DNA of 5,719 nucleotides from Rickettsiaceae bacterium (GTDB lineage Bacteria; Pseudomonadota; Alphaproteobacteria; Rickettsiales; Rickettsiaceae). The notes under the pieces are model-generated. The model ran no database searches, was not told the origin of the DNA, and saw only the letters and a program-made list of their open reading frames with translations. The stretch is from NCBI GenBank assembly GCA_021741285.1, contig JAIOYD010000112.1, positions 1 to 5,719 of the forward strand. The letters run 5' to 3'. Below, piece after piece: positions 1-5,719 of this stretch (position 1 is its first letter; each line of letters begins with the position of its first letter). The translations under genes were made by a program, and so were the position numbers.

Positions 1-2409
1 AAAACACTTGTTTCCACACTGGCCTTATACCTCAACGCTCTTAGTGGGAAAGGCTCACATCTCGTTACTGTTAATGATTACTTAGCAAAAAGAGATTCTG
101 ACTGGATGGGGCAGGTATTCAAGTTTTTGGGTCTGAGCGTTGGCTGCGTAATCAGCCAAATAAGTGACGCAGAGCGTAAGCAAGCATATAATTGTGATAT
201 CACCTATGCTACTAACAACGAGATGGGATTTGATTACTTACGTGACAATATGAAATTTACCCAAGAATCAAGAGTACAACGACCTTTTAACTTTGCTGTT
301 ATTGACGAAGTAGATTCAATCTTGATTGATGAGGCGAGAACTCCTTTGATTATTTCGGGACCAGTCGATACGAGTACAGATCTCCACGGCAAAATTAACA
401 AGCTTATTATAAATCTCTCTAAAGATGATTATGAAATCGATGAAAAAGCCAAATCGGTAACTCTCACTGAAGAGGGTATAAACAAAATGGAGCTAATGTT
501 AGCGGAGCATAGCTTAATAGCACAACATTCAAGCCTATATGATTTTGCTAACCTGAATCTAGTTCACTACATTAACCAATCTCTTAGAGCTCATTTTATT
601 TTTGCTAAAGACGTTGATTACTTAATACAAGATAAAAAAGTACTGATTATCGATGAATTCACCGGTCGCGTGATGGATGGAAGAAGATATTCTGACGGTT
701 TGCATCAAGCTCTTGAGGCAAAAGAAAATGTGCCTATTCAAAATGAAAATCAAACATTAGCTTCTGTAACATTTCAAAACTATTTTAGGATGTACCCAAA
801 ACTATCTGGGATGACTGGAACTGCTATGACAGAAGCTGGCGAATTAAAGGACATCTATAATCTAGATGTGGTGTCGGTTCCTACTCACAATAAAGTTACT
901 AGAATTGACTATGATGATGTTATTTACGGTACTAAAGCTGAAAAATATTTAGCATTGATTGATTTAATCAAAGAGTGTTACGAGCGTGGTCAACCAGTTC
1001 TCGTTGGTACTATTAGTATTGAAAAATCTGAAGAAATTTCAAAAGAACTAACTAGAAACAAAATTCAACATAATGTTCTTAATGCCAAAATGCATGAACA
1101 TGAAGCATATGTTATTGCGCAGGCCGGTAGGTTTAAAGCAGTTACAATCGCTACTAACATGGCAGGCAGAGGAACGGATATAATGCTTGGTGGAAATCCA
1201 GAAATGATAATTGAAAACTTAAGCGAATCATTAACTGAGACTCAAAGGCAACTAGAGATTCAGCGCATAAAACAAGAGGTGAAAGTTGAAAAGGAAAAAG
1301 TCCTGGCCACAGGCGGATTGTACGTAATCGGAACTGAGAGACATGAAAGCCGAAGAATCGATAATCAATTGCGAGGCAGATCTGGTCGTCAAGGGGATCC
1401 AGGACAGACAAAATTTTTCTTGTCCCTTGAAGATGATCTTATGCGCATCTTTGCTTCTGATAGGATTTCTGGGGTACTTAGAACTCTTGGTCTCAAAGAT
1501 GGAGAAGCAATTTATCATCCTATGATCAGTAGGTCTTTGGAAAAAGCTCAACAGAAGGTTGAGGGTCACAATTATGAAATTCGTAAGAACTTACTTAAAT
1601 TTGATGATGTGATGAACGATCAACGTAAGATTGTGTATGAACAAAGAAATGAAATCATCGCCTCCGATGATGTAAGCGCTTTTGTTTCAAGCATGAGTGC
1701 GCATTTATGTTCTAATATGGTACAGAAATATATTAACCCAAATTCTCTGAGAGAAGATTGGCAAATTGAAGAGCTAAGCGCCGATATTCACAGAACATTT
1801 GCAATGGAATTTCCAATAGACGAGCTTGTTGCTATTGAAGGAGCCGAAGAAGAAATCAGTACTACCTTATATAATAGAGTGAACTCTCTTTATGAGAAAA
1901 AACTATTTGATTATGGGCAAGATTTAATGAATTCCGCTTCCAAATATCTATTACTGACCACCCTGGATCAGGTTTGGAAAGAGCACCTACACAACCTTGA
2001 CTACTTACGCCAAGGTATTTCTCTTAGAGCCTATGGACAAAAAGACCCACTAAACGAGTATAAAAGAGAGGCATTTGGTTTATTCGAAGGAATGCTGGAT
2101 TATTTAAGAGAGTTATTTATTCAACGAATTTGTTATCTACATATAGATACTGAGCATGTTAATAGGCAATCCATGGCTCTTGCGAATAAAGAGCTACAAA
2201 AGATGCAAACTAGTCGCAGCGACCCAGCCTTTGAAAAATATAATTCTGGCACCGCAATTGATGCAAAAGTACAGCCGTTTAAATCATATGTAGATCCAAA
2301 AGATCGGAACCCTAATGATTCTCAAACTTGGGGGAAAATTAGTAGAAATGATCTATGCCCATGTGAATCAGGCAAAAAATATAAACATTGCCATGGGGTG
2401 GAAGATTAG
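1..2409 (+). CDS. secA: Preprotein translocase ATPase SecA, 5'-truncated by window edge
   Basis: SecA is the cytoplasmic and peripheral-membrane ATPase that drives unfolded preproteins through the SecYEG channel. The frame is open from base 1, so the first ATG in it (106) is not the start. The first two visible residues, K-T, are the end of the Walker A motif (GEGKT). In visible numbering, Walker B DEVDS begins at 102, TGTAM at 272, NMAGRGTDI at 386, [10 protein letters not shown] at 459 and LDQVWKEHL of the helical scaffold at 655. A variable linker leads to a C-terminal zinc site (C786, C788, C797, H798). The 101-residue spacing from the Walker A Lys to the Walker B Asp equals that recalled for E. 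coli SecA (K108 to D209). About 107 residues are therefore missing and the full length is near 909, normal for the family. The reading frame is intact. The zinc motif reads [14 protein letters not shown], with Glu where Gly is usual. The next gene starts 4 bases after the stop. Confidence 0.98.
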   Translation, partial: KTLVSTLALYLNALSGKGSHLVTVNDYLAKRDSDWMGQVFKFLGLSVGCVISQISDAERKQAYNCDITYATNNEMGFDYLRDNMKFTQESRVQRPFNFAVIDEVDSILIDEARTPLIISGPVDTSTDLHGKINKLIINLSKDDYEIDEKAKSVTLTEEGINKMELMLAEHSLIAQHSSLYDFANLNLVHYINQSLRAHFIFAKDVDYLIQDKKVLIIDEFTGRVMDGRRYSDGLHQALEAKENVPIQNENQTLASVTFQNYFRMYPKLSGMTGTAMTEAGELKDIYNLDVVSVPTHNKVTRIDYDDVIYGTKAEKYLALIDLIKECYERGQPVLVGTISIEKSEEISKELTRNKIQHNVLNAKMHEHEAYVIAQAGRFKAVTIATNMAGRGTDIMLGGNPEMIIENLSESLTETQRQLEIQRIKQEVKVEKEKVLATGGLYVIGTERHESRRIDNQLRGRSGRQGDPGQTKFFLSLEDDLMRIFASDRISGVLRTLGLKDGEAIYHPMISRSLEKAQQKVEGHNYEIRKNLLKFDDVMNDQRKIVYEQRNEIIASDDVSAFVSSMSAHLCSNMVQKYINPNSLREDWQIEELSADIHRTFAMEFPIDELVAIEGAEEEISTTLYNRVNSLYEKKLFDYGQDLMNSASKYLLLTTLDQVWKEHLHNLDYLRQGISLRAYGQKDPLNEYKREAFGLFEGMLDYLRELFIQRICYLHIDTEHVNRQSMALANKELQKMQTSRSDPAFEKYNSGTAIDAKVQPFKSYVDPKDRNPNDSQTWGKISRNDLCPCESGKKYKHCHGVED

Positions 2410-2413
2410 GTCT

Positions 2414-3139
2414 ATGAAAAAGCCCGTGATTGGAATTGTTCTCGATCTTGCAAAAGATAGCGAAAAATACTCTTATGCACACCGTCCTTGGTATGCTTTA
2501 AGGAAAGATTACTCAGACTGCGTAGAGAAATATGGTGGAATAGCAATCATGATTACATACAGCGATAATGTTGATCGCTTACTAGACCTTGTAGATGGCC
2601 TGATCATACCTGGAGGAGATGAAGATATAAACCCTAAATTTTATGGTCAAGAATTAAAATCAGATCGGGTTAAAACAAATGATGTAAGAGCAGAATTTGA
2701 GTTAAAGCTAACAAAACGTGCTATCGAGAGAAATATACCTGTATTAGGCATATGTAATGGATTGCAGGTAATAAATGTTGTGCTAGGTGGTACCCTCATC
2801 CAACATATTCCCGATTACTATAAAAGCCATATTAATCACGAACAACCGCACCCAAAACATGAACCTTCTCACTCTATAGTTATTGAGACTGACACCTTAC
2901 TCTGGGAACTCTCACACGAAGAAACAGTGATGGTAAATACTACCCATCACCAAGCAATAGATATGGTTGGCACAGGGTTAACTGTTTCTGCGAGAGCAGA
3001 TGATGGTATTATCGAAGCTATAGAGTCTAAGAATCATAGATTTCTTGTTGGGGTACAATGGCACTGTGAATATGTCAATTCAGAATTGGATGCTAATTTG
3101 TTTAAAAGACTAGTTGAAGTATCCTCAAAGGTTGTATAA
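2414..3139 (+). CDS. Class I glutamine amidotransferase-like protein (peptidase C26, PuuD-like)
   Basis: A 241-residue cytoplasmic protein with the class I glutamine amidotransferase fold. Visible landmarks are IPGGDEDINP (65-74), the nucleophile elbow GICNG with Cys114, then NVVLGGTLIQHI (121-132), HHQAID (178-183) and the catalytic His216/Glu218 in GVQWHCE. The length and the GGTL-Q-I signature fit the C26 family, which includes gamma-glutamyl-GABA hydrolase PuuD. Related proteins in Rickettsia are, as I recall, annotated only as glutamine amidotransferase-like. The triad is complete, so hydrolysis of a gamma-glutamyl bond is likely, but the substrate is unknown. Two positions differ from the common pattern: Asn for Arg after the nucleophile (usually GICRG) and Cys for Pro in QWHPE. 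The start at 2414 is preferred because GGAAG lies at 2400-2404, nine bases upstream, and homologues begin with a KKPVIGI-like strand. In-frame ATGs at 2393 and 2315 overlap secA. The 4-base gap suggests cotranscription with secA. Confidence 0.9.
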   Translation: MKKPVIGIVLDLAKDSEKYSYAHRPWYALRKDYSDCVEKYGGIAIMITYSDNVDRLLDLVDGLIIPGGDEDINPKFYGQELKSDRVKTNDVRAEFELKLTKRAIERNIPVLGICNGLQVINVVLGGTLIQHIPDYYKSHINHEQPHPKHEPSHSIVIETDTLLWELSHEETVMVNTTHHQAIDMVGTGLTVSARADDGIIEAIESKNHRFLVGVQWHCEYVNSELDANLFKRLVEVSSKVV

Positions 3140-3173
3140 CATCTAACTTAATTTAACTTAAAATGATATCATC

Positions 3174-4154
3174 ATGTACCCTATAGTAAGACTAAGACGT
3201 AATCGCCGCACTGGGTGGCTTCGAGACCTTAATGCTGAGACTAAATTAGCAGCTGAGAATTTAATTTTGCCAATTTTTGTTATTGAAGGAGAAAAGCAAA
3301 GGCAAGAAGTTAAAACAATGCCTGGTGTATTTCGTCAGTCAATTGATCAGGTTGTCTTAACAGCTAAAGAAGCAGAAAAAAGAGGATTAAAAGCAATTGC
3401 TTTATTTCCAGTGATTGGTACAGAGTTAAAATCTGAGTTTGCAGATGAAGCATATAGCTTGGATAATCTTATTTGCAGAACTGTTCGTACATTAAAAAAT
3501 GCGGGACTAACTATTGGGATAATTTGCGATGTGGCGCTTGATCCATACACCATTCACGGTCATGATGGTATTTTAGTTGATGGTGATGTAGATAATGATG
3601 AGACCATTGAAGCTCTCTCTAACCAAGCATTAGTCCTAGCAAAAGCTGGGGTAGATATTGTTGCCCCATCCGACATGATGGATGGCAGAATTATGGCCAT
3701 CCGTGATAATCTTGATAATGAAGGGTTTATTCACGTCAATATACTTGCTTACGCCGCTAAATATAATTCTAGTTTTTATGGTCCTTTTAGAGAAGCTGTT
3801 GGTAGCAATCAAGGAAAATATCTGTGCAAAGCTTCTTATCAAATGGATCCTCGGAATATTAGAGAAGCCTTGAAAGAAATAGAACATGATATTGAAGAAG
3901 GCGCAGATATGATCATGATCAAGCCTGGTATGCCTTATTTAGATGTAATTAGGGAAGCATCACAGAGTTTTAATACCCATATCTTGGCCTATCAAGTATC
4001 CGGGGAATATGCAATGCTTAAATTCGCTTCAGAGAATGGTGCTTTAAATTGGGAACGATCTATAGTTGAATCATTGATTTGTATAAAGCGTGCTGGTGCC
4101 TCGGCTATATTTACCTATGCAGCTCTAGAAGTTGCGGAATTATTAGAGAAATAA
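3174..4154 (+). CDS. hemB: Delta-aminolevulinic acid dehydratase (porphobilinogen synthase)
   Basis: HemB condenses two 5-aminolevulinate molecules into porphobilinogen, the second common step of haem synthesis, in the cytoplasm. The 326-residue product is full length. It opens with the family's typical R-x-RR-x-R-x-x-x-W-x-R-x-L pattern, which supports the start. The two active-site lysines are visible: K196 in AYAAKYNSSFYGPFR and the Schiff-base K250 in MIMIKPGMPYLD. The metal-site segment (119-132) reads DVALDPYTIHGHDG. Human zinc enzyme cysteines 122, 124 and 132 correspond here to Ala121, Asp123 and Asp131. This is the aspartate-rich, Mg-type site known from Pseudomonas and many alphaproteobacteria. 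No clear Shine-Dalgarno sequence precedes the ATG. The SCO gene follows after two bases. Function is confident from the conserved catalytic residues. Confidence 0.97.
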   Translation: MYPIVRLRRNRRTGWLRDLNAETKLAAENLILPIFVIEGEKQRQEVKTMPGVFRQSIDQVVLTAKEAEKRGLKAIALFPVIGTELKSEFADEAYSLDNLICRTVRTLKNAGLTIGIICDVALDPYTIHGHDGILVDGDVDNDETIEALSNQALVLAKAGVDIVAPSDMMDGRIMAIRDNLDNEGFIHVNILAYAAKYNSSFYGPFREAVGSNQGKYLCKASYQMDPRNIREALKEIEHDIEEGADMIMIKPGMPYLDVIREASQSFNTHILAYQVSGEYAMLKFASENGALNWERSIVESLICIKRAGASAIFTYAALEVAELLEK

Positions 4155-4156
4155 GA

Positions 4157-4795
4157 ATGAATGATAACCAAAACTCTTCCAGAAAAGTTACTAGGTTAAT
4201 TATTATTTTGAGCGCGGTAATTGGTATCTTATCGCTGTATATCTTACTTGCTATTGAACTACCAGATAAGCCTTTAGCTGGCCACGGTGGAGCTTTTAAA
4301 GAAGATGTCCAAATAGGAGGAGATTTTATTCTTACCGATCAAGATGGTAAGGAATTCAACAGTAATATGATGAAAGGTCGCTTGAGCTTAGTCTATTTTG
4401 GCTTTACTTATTGCCCAGACATCTGCCCGACATCGTTACAAAAACTCAGCAACGTGCTCTCTACTCTTGAAAAATACCAAATCGATATTTTACCAATCTT
4501 TATTACAGTTGATCCAGCAAGGGATACCCCTGCCCTAATGAAGGAATATTTAGGTCATTTTCATCCTAAATTTATTGGGCTTACTGCTGATGAAACCACA
4601 ATAAAAAAAGTAGCTGATCTTTATAAAGTATTTTATGCAAAAGCTGAAAATCAGAATCATGCAGAAGGTAAATATATGATTGATCACTCCTCTTTTGTTT
4701 ATTTAATGGATAAAAATGGCAAATATATGAAACATTTCTATATGAGTTCTACGCCAGAAGAAATCATTGACTATATAAGAATTAATAATAAATAG
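4157..4795 (+). CDS. SCO1/SenC family copper chaperone for cytochrome c oxidase assembly
   Basis: SCO1/SenC proteins bind copper and deliver it to, or reduce, the CuA site of cytochrome c oxidase subunit II on the periplasmic face of the inner membrane. This 212-residue protein has one N-terminal transmembrane anchor (about 13-33) after a short charged N-terminus, then a thioredoxin-like domain. The copper ligands are present: Cys86 and Cys90 in YCPDIC, and His177 in DHSSF. ITVDPARDTP (116-125) is a second family signature. The start at 4157 has AGAG at 4145-4148 as a ribosome-binding site. An upstream in-frame ATG at 4079 lies inside hemB and would add a stretch rich in Cys that spoils the signal-anchor topology, so it is rejected. 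The gene sits two bases after hemB, so the two are very likely cotranscribed, linking haem synthesis with assembly of the haem-copper oxidase. Its stop codon is inside a palindrome. Confidence 0.95.
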   Translation: MNDNQNSSRKVTRLIIILSAVIGILSLYILLAIELPDKPLAGHGGAFKEDVQIGGDFILTDQDGKEFNSNMMKGRLSLVYFGFTYCPDICPTSLQKLSNVLSTLEKYQIDILPIFITVDPARDTPALMKEYLGHFHPKFIGLTADETTIKKVADLYKVFYAKAENQNHAEGKYMIDHSSFVYLMDKNGKYMKHFYMSSTPEEIIDYIRINNK

Positions 4796-4812
4796 TGCTA
4801 TTTATAATTAAT
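4781..4812. terminator. AT-rich palindrome over the SCO stop codon, possible weak terminator
   Basis: ATTAAT (4781-4786) and ATAAATAG (4788-4795) are mirrored by CTATTTAT (4798-4805) and ATTAAT (4807-4812). This gives two arms of 15 bases with one A/A mismatch around a TG centre. As RNA it would form a hairpin almost wholly of A-U pairs, with GTGC as the likely loop. The TAG stop is inside the left arm. No T-run follows on either strand, so this is not a standard intrinsic terminator. Termination is inferred mainly from its place at the end of the four-gene run. Confidence 0.4.
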
Positions 4813-4882
4813 AAGGAGTGCCCATCAAGACTAAAATTGAGTGAAAGAGATAAGTTCAATATAAGTATGAGAAAATAAAGTA

Positions 4883-4912
4883 TATAATATTATGTATATA
4901 TTTTATTGAGAG
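4883..4912 (+). promoter_or_regulatory. Possible -10 box and ribosome-binding site of the LRR gene
   Basis: TATAAT at 4883-4888 is a perfect match to the sigma-70 -10 consensus and lies 31 bases before the ATG at 4920. No convincing -35 box sits 16-18 bases upstream; the nearest weak candidate, TTCAAT at 4855-4860, is 22 bases away. GAGAG at 4908-4912, seven bases before the ATG, is a plausible Shine-Dalgarno site and supports the 4920 start. The region is very AT-rich, so a chance TATAAT is possible. Confidence 0.4.
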
Positions 4913-4919
4913 ATAACTT

Positions 4920-5318
4920 ATGAAATTACGAGATATTCCCAGCTCAATAGCAGAATTAAATCAGTTAGCCGAAAATAAAGCACTAGATCAGCTAAGTCCG
5001 GAAATAATGGCAAGTAACTTTTACCTTGCGATGCAGACTACAGTAAAACTAGATGCTAGCTATTTGTCTAATAATCTAAACCCAGCTGCCTTCATATTAA
5101 TGGCACAAATTGCTGCTAACTCTCCTATCCTACATACTCTTGATATTAGGGGTAATGGTTTATATAACTTTGATTCTAATACCCTTATTGTTTTAGCAGA
5201 TGCTATTGCTAACTCTCCTACGTTGCATACATTTAATATCGGGCGCAATTTCTTACGTGAGAACATGGTTGTCGTCGTCGAATCTCTTCTTAAATTAGTA
5301 TCCGAACCGCTGACATAA
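4920..5318 (+). CDS. Leucine-rich-repeat (ribonuclease-inhibitor type) protein, N-terminal part of a frameshifted gene
   Basis: A 132-residue product with no signal peptide or membrane segment. Residues 1-50 are a leader that I do not recognise. From about 58 it has ribonuclease-inhibitor-type LRRs: two clear units share ANSP-x-LHT-x-x-I-x-x-N (ANSP at 66-69 and 97-100, period 31 residues), and a third begins near 121. The reading stops at LVSEPLT, in the middle of a repeat, exactly where the next LHTLDI-like strand is expected. The repeat resumes in another frame directly downstream, so this is best read as the 5' part of a broken gene. LRRs of this type are protein-binding scaffolds, common in eukaryotes and in effectors or surface proteins of host-associated bacteria. 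A host-interaction role is only inference. The gene stands apart from the housekeeping run and next to an insertion sequence. The shortened protein could still be made. Confidence 0.75.
   Translation: MKLRDIPSSIAELNQLAENKALDQLSPEIMASNFYLAMQTTVKLDASYLSNNLNPAAFILMAQIAANSPILHTLDIRGNGLYNFDSNTLIVLADAIANSPTLHTFNIGRNFLRENMVVVVESLLKLVSEPLT
5115..5156 (+). repeat. LRR-encoding DNA repeat, copy 1
   Basis: This 42-base segment matches 5208-5249 at 31 of 42 positions by eye. Its first 13 bases (GCTAACTCTCCTA) are identical to that copy. The offset of 93 bases equals 31 codons, so it is an in-frame LRR unit whose DNA similarity suggests fairly recent internal duplication or purifying selection. Confidence 0.7.
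5208..5249 (+). repeat. LRR-encoding DNA repeat, copy 2
   Basis: Second copy of the repeat at 5115-5156, in the same reading frame. Differences cluster at the middle of the unit, where residues ILHTLDIRG become TLHTFNIGR. Confidence 0.7.
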
Positions 5319-5566
5319 GATGGAATTGTACCCAAGAAGGTATAAATAAAAAAGCTATTATAACTCTTATCGAAGCTCGTAATCAAGAAGTATTAGAATG
5401 GAAAGAAGCGCTTAAGTTCTTAGGTACAACTGTTGGCGCTTTAAGGACAGAAGGTGAAGTCGCTAACATAATAAGGGACATAGCTTTTTCAACTCATGAG
5501 GGTTATTTAACAGAAGGAGAGCTGTTTACAGCGTTTTATAACGATGACAGTTGTGTAATAAATTAA
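5294..5566 (+). pseudogene. C-terminal remainder of the LRR gene, displaced in the -1 frame
   Basis: This stretch is open for 90 codons with no ATG and ends at TAA 5564-5566. It overlaps the end of the preceding LRR reading frame. From 5312 it reads DIRWNCTQEGINKKAII, which matches the D-I-R-x-N pattern of the first LRR unit (DIRGN) and continues with a typical LRR helix (ITLIEARN). The remaining residues form a mixed charged tail, ending in LFTAFYNDDSCVIN, that I do not recognise. The frame is two positions off the upstream part, consistent with loss of 1 base modulo 3 between 5294 and 5318. Joined, the ancestral protein would have been roughly 215-220 residues. There is no start codon or slippery heptamer, so independent or recoded translation is unlikely. 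A sequencing error is an alternative. Confidence 0.7.
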
Positions 5567-5583
5567 GAATGTTAAAAATAAGC

Positions 5584-5719
5584 TATAGTAAATCAACTTG
5601 AGATAGCGTAATTAAAGAAAGAAACTAGGGAGTCATATAAAGTATTAAAATGCGTAATTTGTTGCTTTATCCAACGTTTCATATTAGCCCAGAATTTTTC
5701 TATCGGATTCAAATCTGGT
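5584..5719 (-). mobile_element. Right portion of an IS630-family insertion sequence, left boundary approximate
   Basis: The window ends inside an insertion sequence, recognised by its transposase 3' end on the minus strand. IS630/Tc1-type elements insert at TA dinucleotides. TA pairs at 5584-5585 and 5586-5587 (in GCTATAGTAAATC) are the best candidates for the outer boundary, just beyond the transposase stop. The terminal inverted repeat cannot be confirmed because the other end lies outside the window; the true edge could be anywhere in 5567-5592. Confidence 0.6.
5593..5719 (-). CDS. IS630-family transposase, C-terminal 41 residues (partial)
   Basis: Reading the minus strand from base 5718, the frame gives PDLNPIEKFWANMKRWIK and continues to a TGA at 5593-5595, 41 residues in all. 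P-x-LNPIE-x-x-W-x-x-x-K is the hallmark of the last block of the DDE catalytic domain in IS630/Tc1 transposases; its Glu (visible residue 7) is the third acidic catalytic residue. The helical tail ends normally, so this 3' end looks intact. The rest lies beyond the window. Many IS630 elements split the transposase into two overlapping frames, which cannot be judged here. It is convergent with the broken LRR gene. Confidence 0.88.
   Translation of the reverse strand, partial: PDLNPIEKFWANMKRWIKQQITHFNTLYDSLVSFFNYAISS

Noticed and set aside
1154..1569. Open frames on the minus strand and in the +2 frame within secA (about 60-105 residues)
   Set aside because: They lie wholly inside conserved SecA motor-domain sequence, have no ribosome site and no recognisable motifs. 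They are shadows of secA.
2315..2413. Upstream extension of the amidotransferase to ATG 2315 or 2393
   Set aside because: The extension overlaps the SecA zinc-binding tail and has no ribosome site; the family normally begins at the KKPVIGI-like strand encoded from 2414.
3347..3887. Open frames of 63-83 residues on both strands within hemB
   Set aside because: They overlap conserved HemB active-site sequence in other frames and show no family features.
4079..4156. Upstream extension of the SCO gene to ATG 4079
   Set aside because: It overlaps the conserved 3' end of hemB, and AGAG before 4157 gives a normal start with a proper N-terminal membrane anchor.
4796..4919. RNA gene, riboswitch or CRISPR-like repeat in the largest gap
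   Set aside because: Only 124 AT-rich bases, with no tRNA-like cloverleaf, no conserved riboswitch sequence and no regularly spaced repeats.
5291..5320. Programmed ribosomal frameshift joining the two LRR parts
   Set aside because: No slippery heptamer or obvious downstream stimulatory structure is visible in the overlap. A deletion or sequencing error is simpler.
5060..5386. 108-residue minus-strand frame opposite the LRR gene
   Set aside because: The plus strand shows a clear LRR pattern over the same bases. The antisense product has no recognisable features, and repeat codon structure often leaves the opposite strand open.

Overview
This window is an AT-rich bacterial chromosome segment. 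It most likely comes from an alphaproteobacterium of the order Rickettsiales, an obligate intracellular or host-associated lineage. The inference rests on the low GC content, a Mg-type HemB, a SCO1/SenC copper protein, a glutamine amidotransferase-like protein of a kind I recall from Rickettsia, a leucine-rich-repeat (LRR) gene that looks broken, and the end of an IS630-type insertion sequence. Genus cannot be assigned from the sequence alone.

Positions 1-4795 are a compact run of four housekeeping genes, all on the plus strand. They are the 3' nine-tenths of secA (1-2409, cut by the window edge inside the Walker A motif), a class I glutamine amidotransferase of the peptidase C26 type (2414-3139), hemB (3174-4154) and a SCO1/SenC gene (4157-4795). 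Gaps are 4, 34 and 2 bases, so they could be cotranscribed, although the 34-base gap before hemB could hold a separate start signal. hemB (second step of tetrapyrrole synthesis) and SCO (copper delivery to cytochrome c oxidase) both serve the haem-copper respiratory chain, which makes their tight pairing plausible. The SCO stop codon lies inside a 32-base AT-rich palindrome that may mark the end of the run.

Positions 4796-5719 are different in character. A 124-base gap has a TATAAT box and a Shine-Dalgarno-like site leading into an LRR gene of the ribonuclease-inhibitor type. That gene is interrupted by a frameshift: a 132-residue N-terminal part (4920-5318) is followed in the -1 frame by about 90 further codons that continue the repeat pattern (to 5566). 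About 20 bases further on begins the 3' end of an IS630-family transposase on the minus strand, running off the right edge.

I do not see evidence of a new multi-gene system. The most interesting item is the frameshifted eukaryotic-like LRR gene beside the insertion sequence.
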